Shown in pieces: positions 45,130 to 52,187 of a stretch of DNA of 52,187 nucleotides; the first letter of the stretch is position 1; every line of letters starts with the position of its first letter. The position numbers and the translations under genes are program-made. Origin of the DNA: Parasitella parasitica (taxonomy: Eukaryota; Mucoromycota; Mucoromycetes; Mucorales; Mucoraceae); assembly GCA_025201805.1 (NCBI GenBank), contig MU619315.1, positions 5,844-58,030 on the forward strand, written 5' to 3'. The notes under the pieces were generated by a model that saw nothing but the letters and a program-made list of their open reading frames with translations, was not told where the DNA came from and did no database searches.

Positions 45130-46459
45130 TTAGACCTTTGCATCAAATCCGTTCGCCTGACTCAAGACTCGCAGCTTATCCTTCAAGGAATCCAAGTTCA
45201 GATAAGTTCCTTTAAGATGCCTGTCTCCACTTGTGGGATCAAAGGAAGTTCTACCGTGCAGCACTCTACGATTGGCAAACATGACCAGCTGTCCAGGCTG
45301 CAACGTCAATTGGTATCGGAGCGAATCGTCCTGGATGAAATCCGCAAACTTTTGGAACGCACTGTAGAATTTCGTAGTGTCCGCTAATGTCAAACCGTCC
45401 AATGGTCCTTGAAACTGGGGGGCATAATTGACGTGAGTATCCCATGCAGCTCCACTGTGAGGTTCGCCAGTTACAATGGTGGGTCTCTTGTAATACATGT
45501 GATGGCCATTGTTAAGATAGTGGAAAGTGACCGGTGTCCTTTTGAGGATCTCGTACTCTTCAGGATACTTTTGCTTGAGCAACTCAACTGCACGGAAGGA
45601 ATCCACAAAGATGCTCGCACCGCCTGTCACTGTATTCTGCAAACTGTGCAGTAGCTGGATTCCCGGAGGGCTATCCATATACCTGCATGATCAAGGCTCA
45701 GTCACGGATAAATACTCTGTGTGTGAATTTGACTTACATAAGATCCATATGAAAACCAAGATACAGACTAGTGTATGCAATATTGATGGATTTGGCTACA
45801 TTTTTAACATCAAAGTCTCTGCCGTAGAAAGTCTCTTGGATAGGGCCTATTCTCTCAGCGACCTGGGTGCATGCTTCGTCCTTCAAGGGAACATCTTTCA
45901 GGAAGACAAGGCCTTTGTTGTACAATCGCTGGACTACTTTATGAAGACCTTTGTCCGTGTTCATGTAATCATCATACGATACCCATTCCAGCTTGTACTC
46001 CTCTGCACTCCATGTTTGCGGTACGAGATGGTTGTATCTAAATTTTTCGCTGGACTTGTTTGATGCATAGCGTTGTAAGAAATCAAAGGAAAAGCGGCTG
46101 ACATGTGAATGAGCGTCATTCTGGCCATGTCGTAGAGGCTGATTCCAGGTGATTTCGACTTGTTCATTGCTGATCTTCAAGTCGATGGGTCTGATGTCGA
46201 GAGGGATGTCGGCTGAGGAGTGTAGTTTTTGACGGCTCGAAGGATGGAGACACTGAGGACATTGGCAATTGTCTCTCAACCACAAGTAACTATATGCATT
46301 TGCTTGGTTGGCCCATACGATATGAACTGCGTCTTTGTTCAACGAGTAATTCTTAACTTGCCCTGACAAGGTGGTGTACAATCTAGGAACAGCTATAACC
46401 GGCAAAGGCAATGGCTTCAGGGCAGATCGAAGTGATCGACGAGTAAAAGCGGCAAACAT
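45130..46459 (-). CDS. BBOX1: Gamma-butyrobetaine dioxygenase-like enzyme (carnitine synthesis)
   Basis: Fe(II)/2-oxoglutarate dioxygenase; the family hydroxylates gamma-butyrobetaine to carnitine, or trimethyllysine in the related TMLH. Exons (minus): 46459-45738 and 45682-45130; 424 aa. The N-terminus MFAAFTRRSLRSALKPLPLP is a plausible mitochondrial presequence. A zinc-binding N-terminal domain is shown by YLWLRDNCQCPQCLHPSSRQ. The catalytic domain has TFYGRDFDVK, FHMDLMYMDSPPGIQLLHSL (HxD iron ligands), TGGASIFVDSF and FANRRVLHGRTSF (distal His and the 2OG-binding Arg). Length and zinc site fit BBOX1 and TMLHE equally; the butyrobetaine assignment is favoured by the PPGIQLLH block, with moderate certainty. 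Confidence 0.85.
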
Positions 46460-46684
46460 GTCGTCTATTGTAAAGACTAAGAATGTAAACAAAGACACCA
46501 ATTCCTTCCCCCCCCCAAACCTTTTAGGTGCAGATTTATATATATTATTAGGCTCCCGCGCATCGTGTTCCTGTGCAACAAGCCATACATGTCTTTTGTA
46601 CAATGTAAACATTCCACAAGAAAGATTACAAGTACAGTTCGCAGAAGTTGGATATGTGGATGCAAGCTTTCTTTTCAGCCTTCC
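46460..46684. promoter_or_regulatory. Divergent promoter between dioxygenase and lipase B
   Basis: 225 bp separating the start codons of the carnitine-type dioxygenase (minus) and lipase B (+). It holds a C-rich tract near 46509 and a TATATATTATTA stretch near 46537. Confidence 0.4.
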
Positions 46685-48110
46685 ATGCTTAAAACTTGTA
46701 TCCGATTATTGCTTGTGTGGGTAGTTTTGCATCCTGCCAGTTGCATTCGAACACAAACTCCTGGCCCAGATGCTTCATGGCCAATCATATACTCTAGCAA
46801 CGGAGAGTCGGATGTAACAGCTAATGATTATGACCAGATAGGCCCAGATTTGAGACGGAAAATACACGAATACGACCTGTTACCTGCCTCCAGAAAAGTG
46901 CTTCGATACAGTGCAAATACTCCAGAATTCTTGGATGGTCAATTCCACGCTGCTTTATGCAGAACATCCAATTGCAGAGCCAGCTTTGATAAGTGGGATT
47001 GTGGGGAACTTTGTGAAACTTACTTGCCTGACGGCCAAGTTTTACGAGCATTCAGTACGTTTCCTATGGGTGTTACTGGAAACATAGTGCTATCTCATCA
47101 GTAAGACATATGCATATTTTAATGTAACTTTATTGACCCTTGTAATACAGGAAAAAGACAATATACGTGCTGGTGAGAGGAGCATCGTCTGTCCGAAACA
47201 AAATCACCGCAAGTAGCAACCGACTAGTCGTTGACCAAGATGTATATCAACATTTCTTGAATAGGTTTCTAATATCAAGCTTGTGGATCACCCGTTCATT
47301 GAAGGTGCTAAAGTGCAAGAAGGTCTGTGGGGGGGGGGCAAGATATATATATATGTGATTGCCCGTATAAACTGACCCAAATGAACATCTAGGGCTTTTG
47401 GGAGCTGTGAGAGACATTTATAAGATTGTGCACACTGCTTTATACGACCAGTTATCATTGACACCTGACTACAAGGTGGATGTCACTGGGTAGGCTTTGT
47501 GTTTAGGTTTACAAGATACTTGTGCACATATTTAATTCGGTTGATAGGCATTCATTTGGCGCTGGAGTTGGATCATTATTAGTAGCTGAGCTGAACCATC
47601 GACTTGATCTAGTAAACTCTACTAATTTATCTGGCCATTTGATGGGCAAGGCCAGAGTTGGAACATACAAATATGCTGCTTATTTCGCACAGCAGAATCT
47701 CAGTATTCGCAGATATGTTGAAGAGGGAGATGACATTGTACATTACCCTGATATTCGGGATGGTTACGTGGTAGGTGTAATGGACAATGTTTTTAACAGA
47801 TCAATTTCATTAAACATGCTAGTTACGCTAGCACGAAGGCGATGAATATTGGCTTGAAAATGCAATTATACAAGAAATGTGTAAGTTACAAAGGAACCAG
47901 AGTAAAGATTGTAGGTTAACAGATGTGCAGTGGTATGCCCTGGCCCGTACGAAACTAGAGATTGCTCAAACAGAGTCAGATATACAAAGTCTACGCAGCA
48001 TTTAATGTACGTTCATTTTTATAGCAGCCACACTATCTAACACTAACCCTGTTTCTAGCTATTGGAATATCATTCAGAATTGCGATACTGACTTTAACAA
48101 CATTATTTAA
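46685..48110 (+). CDS. Secreted class-3 lipase, paralogue B
   Basis: Eight exons: 46685-47100, 47151-47208, 47265-47322, 47393-47489, 47548-47770, 47832-47880, 47931-48006, 48059-48110; 342 aa in one frame. Signal peptide MLKTCIRLLLVWVVLHPASC. Like paralogue A it has a cysteine block, CRTSNCRASFDKWDCGELC, then TIYVLVRGASSVRNKIT, nucleophile elbow GHSFGAG, EEGDDIVHYPDIRDGY and VCPGPYETRDCSN, ending with TQHLIYWN (His). Intron 2 must use a GC donor (ACC|GCAAGT) to avoid a frameshift. With that donor the joined VSNIKLVDHPFIEGAKVQ matches the family. The 49-nt exon 6 equals that of paralogue A. At first sight the locus looks broken, but it is probably intact. Confidence 0.82.
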
Positions 48111-48212
48111 TAATAATGTATACAAACAAGCAAACGGCATATATATACAGTAAAATTATGTTTATTCTTAATAAACTTAAACGGTCAAATTTAAAATTTA
48201 CAGCGTATTTTG

Positions 48213-49064
48213 CTAACGATTGGCAAACATTTGAGATAAACTGGGCATGTCTGCCAGCATTTTTTGAGCATCTGCTTGAGACTTGCTCATCTCGTTAGCT
48301 GCTTCAGGATCCATATCTTGTAACGACTTCATCATTTTTGGCATAAAGAACATCATGATGGCACTGAATCCCATCATGAGCATCATAGGGTTTTTGAACA
48401 TAGCCATAAGGTTGAATCCTTGACGTTGCTAAGTCATAAATTACGGTTAGAGTCAGGTATATCAAAAGTAATATGGAGCTCCTCCCCCCCCCCTTGTATA
48501 AGTTTTTACCATGAAATATTCAGCTTCTGCCTTGGCTTGAATCTCTAGTGGATAAACAACGGAGTATCCTCTTTGATTCCAATCAATACCGAGCCCCGTA
48601 TATGCTGCCTGAACCTGATTCTCCTGGCTAATATCGATTCGAATTTTCGGAAATACATGCTCAATACTTTGAACCTCCAACAGATAAGAGCCTGGTTGGA
48701 CGTGGAGGCTGTTTTGTGTAAGAATGTGCTTTGGCAATCAAATAAACCCTTCTATCGTATAAAAACCTACATGTTGAATTCACCATTTGATCGAATATGG
48801 GTTATATACTGTGCACCGTTGAGCACAATTCTTGTGGTAGAAGAGTCGATTTTTGACACGTCTGCGATAGTCAGTAAATACTGCAGGTTGTCCAAGATAA
48901 TACATACCATTCAAAATAGCATTCGGTATAATTTTTCCGTGGATATCGAACGCGGATGCTATCACAACTAATAAACTGATGTGGCATTAGTTTTTGTTCA
49001 TCATGAGACTGATCCATTGTTTTTCTTGCAAATACCTTGTGATTAACACACTGAATAATTTCAT
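48213..49064 (-). CDS. EMC7: ER membrane protein complex subunit 7
   Basis: Lumenal beta-sandwich subunit of the EMC insertase, which places transmembrane segments into the ER membrane. Exons (minus): 49064-49036, 48975-48908, 48861-48771, 48708-48510, 48428-48213; 200 aa (human 242). Joining exons 1 and 2 restores a signal peptide, MKLFSVLITSLLVVIASAFD. The domain has STTRIVLNGAQYITHIRSNG, EFNILHVQPGSYLLEVQSIE and HVFPKIRIDI, typical of the EMC7 family. One transmembrane helix follows (NPMMLMMGFSAIMMFFMPKM). The C-terminal tail is polar (QDMDPEAANEMSKSQ). It is divergent from the GT8 gene, 190 bp between starts. Confidence 0.93.
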
Positions 49065-49254
49065 ATTTTGTAACAAAAAAAAAATAAGATATTGCACAAC
49101 ACACGACGAGTATGGTGCACTATCACTTTTTTTTAAGTATCCGCAAATCAGCACTTCATGTAAGAAATGTTGATCACATATAAAGTGATACAAAGTCTTC
49201 CAGGGCGCTTTTCTCTTATCTCCTGTCAACTTTTTTTTTTCTTTTTCTAGCCAA

Positions 49255-50178
49255 ATGGTTGCTTCTATTATGGATGCTAAATGTGCTTGGGCTGTAGTCC
49301 TGACAAGTTCCAACAACTACATCAAGGGCGTCATTGCTCTTAAACACGCGCTGCATGATTTACACAAGAGTAGATATCCATTGCTAGTTTTGTATACACC
49401 GGCCGTAGTTCCTGAGGTCGTTGAAACCTTGATTGATATCGGTTGTGCCGTCAAGCCTATAGATCCAATTCACCCAATGGGTAAGGCTGAATATAAATTC
49501 GAGCGATTTGTAGAAACATGGACCAAATTGGCTGTGTGGAAACAAGAGGAATACAGCCGATTAGTCTTGTTGGATGCCGATATGCTGCCTTTGCAAAATA
49601 TGGATGAGCTCATGCATTTAGATTTGCCGGATAAGGATTGGGTGGCTGCTTCTTACGCCTGTGTATGTAATCCTCAAAAGATCAAACACTATCCTCGCTC
49701 CTGGATTCCCGAGAATTGCGCATATACAGGGCGAGATACCACAGCTTGCACCGAAGCAACGCCCATCGATGACAAATCGGGTTATTTTAATAGCGGCCTT
49801 ATTGTGTTGACTCCAGATACCACCAAGTTCGATGCTATGGTAGCCTACTTGAACAGCATCGCGGATCTAAACATTTACCCTTTTCCCGATCAAGACTTTC
49901 TAAATGAAATATTCAACTCGAAATGGAAGCCAATTCCATACGTGTATAATGCTCTCAAGACACTTCAATGGGCTCATGAGCCGATGTGGGACGATAAGCA
50001 AGTCAAAAATGTACATTATATCCTGACAAAACCATGGGATGTTGATATTTGTCAGGAGCTGCCCGAATTAGAAAATGTATACAAACCGTTGTACAGACTC
50101 TGGTGGGATAGTTATACGCAAATTACACAAACAATGACCAATATGAAGCGATTGAGCCTTGCAATTTCACCAAAGTGA
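49255..50178 (+). CDS. GT8 family glycosyltransferase (glycogenin/galactinol synthase-like)
   Basis: Single-exon gene, 307 aa. It matches the GT-A fold of family GT8: AWAVVLTSSNNYIKGVIALK at the N-terminus, RLVLLDADMLPLQNMDELM with the metal-binding DxD (DAD), SGYFNSGLIVLTP and FPDQDFLNEIF, then VHYILTKPWD with the third metal-ligand His. Enzymes of this group transfer glucose or galactose from UDP-sugars, as in glycogenin or galactinol synthase. There is no long C-terminal glycogen-synthase-binding tail, so true glycogenin is less likely than a galactinol-synthase-like transferase. There is no signal peptide; cytosolic. Confidence 0.87.
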   Translation: MVASIMDAKCAWAVVLTSSNNYIKGVIALKHALHDLHKSRYPLLVLYTPAVVPEVVETLIDIGCAVKPIDPIHPMGKAEYKFERFVETWTKLAVWKQEEYSRLVLLDADMLPLQNMDELMHLDLPDKDWVAASYACVCNPQKIKHYPRSWIPENCAYTGRDTTACTEATPIDDKSGYFNSGLIVLTPDTTKFDAMVAYLNSIADLNIYPFPDQDFLNEIFNSKWKPIPYVYNALKTLQWAHEPMWDDKQVKNVHYILTKPWDVDICQELPELENVYKPLYRLWWDSYTQITQTMTNMKRLSLAISPK

Positions 50179-50381
50179 TCCTCCATACCTTAACGCTGAT
50201 CTAGTCTATAACATTTGGAGAGTCCTGCCTCCCTCCTCTTCCTTTTCCATTTTTTCCCTTTTGTCTTTTCATTTATAATAAAACCCCCCGTTTACCGTTA
50301 TTTTAGCCGACTCGCATGTATATATATATATATATTGCTAGAAATTCACTGGATCAATCATTAAATCAAATACACATCCAA

Positions 50382-51781
50382 ATGGTTCCACTCCCGCCAA
50401 AACACAGATCATTCATTACCTGTGAAGCAGGCCTCAAATCTGGCAATTTTCCAGCGCCTGAAGGCTTCAGTCTGGTGACATCCCATATCTACATCAAGTT
50501 TATCGTCTTTTTCGAGAATACCAAGAACGACCCTCAATTTATGAACCCAACTTGGTTCAAGTCCAAGTTACAGGAAGCTTTAAACCTGCATCATCCGTAC
50601 ACTGGCCGTTTGATCAAAAAGGAGAACGGTAGATATGAAATTGGCCATTTTGACAGGGGCGCTTTATTCGAAGTTTGTGATTCTGCAGACGACTTTCAGC
50701 AATGGAAGAAAAGCAATTTTTCATACAATGTAGTTCCGTATGAAGATTTGATCCCTATTAAAGAGTACGTCGGTAGAGACTCTGCTTTGTTTGGCGCTCG
50801 CTTGACTTTTACTAGGAACGGTGGCTGTGCTCTTGCCATGTCAGCCCATCACAAGATTGCAGACGGCATCTGTTTGACGCAAATGCTTGATAAATTCACT
50901 CGAATCTGTCGCGGAGAGGGCCTTGATGAAGACGAGATTTGCCTTTACACAGATAGAATGAGGAAGCCTGTAAAGCCACTTCCGAATGTAGACCATAGCA
51001 TCTTGTATCCTCGTTATGCGCCTGGAGAGGCTCCTGCCCCTACCATTCAGCCTGCTCCCTCCAAGAAACTTATTTTTGAATTCGAGAAAACTGCGCTCAA
51101 CAAGCTGAAGAAAAGTGTCATGGAATCTGGGGATGACCCCAAAGTGAAATTGACTCAGTTTGAAGTGTTGGCAGCCATGATCCACAAAGCCATTATCAAA
51201 GCTAGAAGAGACGAACCTGATCAATTAGCTGACTTGCTGTGCATTGTGAGCCAAAGGCATTTCCATCCTGACGAGAATATGATGAACTATTTTGGAAACT
51301 ACATTGTGTAAGTTTCTCGCTTATTGACTAGTTCTACAAATGGTATCAAAAGATTCTTACTTGCGAACATAGACCTGTGCCTGTCCCTTTTACCGCAAAA
51401 GAAGCCCTCGATAAAGGTTTGTTTCAAGTCGCCAAGGAACTAGGGGAAAGCATCCGATCCATGAATGTACCTTATATGGAGTCTCTTGAGCACTACATCA
51501 ACACATGCGAAAACGTTGAAGAGATTACCAGCCCTATCAGCCGCTTAGGACGTGGAGGCATTGGCATTTCGGATTGGTCTAGATTTGTGAATAACTATGA
51601 CATTGGTCATGGACAAGTACTATGTCTTCGAAGCTTTGTTGATACTTCACCAATTCCTCTTATTACCATTATGCCTTACAAAGCTGATACAGTGGATGTG
51701 GTTATCCAACTTGATACCAAGAGTTTGAAGAGATTAGTCCAGGATCGTGAATTTATGGCCTATGTAAAGTCCATCAATTAG
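50382..51781 (+). CDS. BAHD-like acyltransferase (transferase family)
   Basis: Acyl-CoA-dependent O- or N-acyltransferase of the transferase/BAHD family (PF02458 type). Exons 50382-51307 and 51373-51781; 444 aa, the usual length. The catalytic motif is AMSAHHKIADGICL (HHxxxDG). The structural DFGWG block is degenerate but in the right place (NNYDIGHGQ, about residue 385). It starts MVPLPPKHRSFI; an in-frame Met at 50316 lies in an (AT)n tract and is unlikely. Fungal members act on alcohols, amines or secondary metabolites; the substrate is unknown. It lies 200 bp downstream of the GT8 gene on the same strand, but no functional link is evident. Confidence 0.85.
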
Positions 51782-51857
51782 TCTTAATCTTCAATTACCA
51801 TATAGATATACTTTGTAAAACAGATAATAAAGTTTGTTTTGTTTCTAATAAAAAAAA

Positions 51858-51869
51858 GGGGGGGGGGGC
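51858..51869. repeat. Homopolymeric G tract
   Basis: About eleven consecutive G between the stop of the acyltransferase and the right-edge gene, next to a poly-A stretch. Confidence 0.85.
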
Positions 51870-51962
51870 ATTTGATAGATCGAATGTATTACCCGAGTAT
51901 GTATATAAAAGCTTTATTATTTTCTGTGTATATATGTATAATGAAAATGCGATACCGTAGAA

Positions 51963-52154
51963 TCAAGAGATCATAGAGGTAGGGGTGCTCAAATGCTTAT
52001 TACTGCTTCTTTCAGCACTTTTGCCAATGTCATTCGTGCAGTAATAATCAATGTTGATAAGTGCTGCCTTGCCAAAACCTTCATAAGAAAGCTCTTTGTT
52101 ACAGAGAATGATTTGTTTATAAATTCGTTCCATTCCTGGCATTTCAGGACGGTT
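51963..52154 (-). CDS. C-terminal exon of a gene cut by the window edge
   Basis: Minus-strand exon of 64 codons ending in TGA at 51965-51963. Upstream there is a good acceptor (CTTTCAG) and a branch-point-like TACTAAT about 25 nt before it, near the window end. The peptide includes PEMPGMERIYKQIILCNKEL and GFGKAALINIDYYCTND, with a Ser/Thr-rich end. I do not recognise the family; the rest lies beyond 52187. Confidence 0.6.
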   Translation of the reverse strand, partial: NRPEMPGMERIYKQIILCNKELSYEGFGKAALINIDYYCTNDIGKSAERSSNKHLSTPTSMIS

Positions 52155-52187
52155 CTGAAAGGCTGTTCAAACCATATTAGTATTTTT

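Noticed and set aside
46685-48110. Lipase B as a pseudogene with a frameshift near 47240
   Set aside because: A GC-AG intron restores the frame and the conserved segment, and all other junctions and catalytic residues are intact.
1-52187. CRISPR arrays, operons, bacterial-type promoters or horizontally acquired gene islands
   Set aside because: The window is eukaryotic nuclear DNA with introns in nearly all genes; no spaced direct repeats and no region with distinctly foreign composition were seen.

Overview
The window is nuclear DNA of a filamentous fungus, most likely an early-diverging one of the Mucoromycota (Mucorales type). Genes are split by many short GT-AG introns (about 45-100 nt). 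The branch point resembles CTAAC or CTAAT, and the intergenic DNA is AT-rich. The gene set is eukaryotic: COQ9, EMC7, a 20S proteasome alpha subunit, eRF1, eL18, a karyopherin, a fused tryptophan synthase, and secreted class-3 lipases of the Rhizopus type. The organism assignment is inference; no rRNA or mitochondrial marker is present. All exon models below were built by hand from splice signals, reading-frame phase and family resemblance.

Layout. 0.17-5.1 kb (all minus): PPZ-type phosphatase, an orphan helical protein, ribosomal protein eL18. 5.8-7.0 kb (+): COQ9. 7.1-10.2 kb (minus): a PAS protein and a three-RRM RNA-binding protein resembling the meiotic regulator Rim4. 10.4-11.3 kb (+): a possible SAS4-like chromatin protein. 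11.5-14.1 kb (minus): one gene joining two cyclic-nucleotide-binding domains to an F-box and leucine-rich repeats. 15.1-18.2 kb (+): an orphan protein and a hotdog thioesterase. 18.7-22.1 kb (minus): an 11-exon fusion of an atypical small GTPase domain with a RasGEF. 22.4-27.4 kb: divergent PRE8 (minus) and KAP123 (+). 28.0-29.5 kb (minus): an orphan coiled-coil protein. 29.5-30.8 kb: no protein gene, but a candidate intron-encoded box C/D snoRNA in a non-coding host transcript. 30.8-33.7 kb (+): a TPR/metallo-beta-lactamase fusion and eRF1. 33.9-36.0 kb (minus): a DAL5-type transporter. 36-38.4 kb: AT-rich DNA with a decayed transposase. 38.4-40.7 kb (+): TRP5. 41.3-48.1 kb: two lipase paralogues in opposite orientation, with a PHO80-type cyclin, a tRNA m3C methyltransferase and a gamma-butyrobetaine dioxygenase between them. 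48.2-49.1 kb (minus): EMC7. 49.3-51.8 kb (+): a GT8 glycosyltransferase and a BAHD-like acyltransferase. 51.96 kb to the right edge (minus): the last exon of a truncated gene.

The genes do not form one pathway. The most interesting items are the candidate snoRNA, whose guide is complementary to the 530 loop of 18S rRNA, and three unusual domain fusions: GTPase-RasGEF, cNMP-F-box-LRR, and TPR-metallo-beta-lactamase. Two introns appear to use GC donors, and TRP5 has a perfect Gcn4-type element inside an intron.
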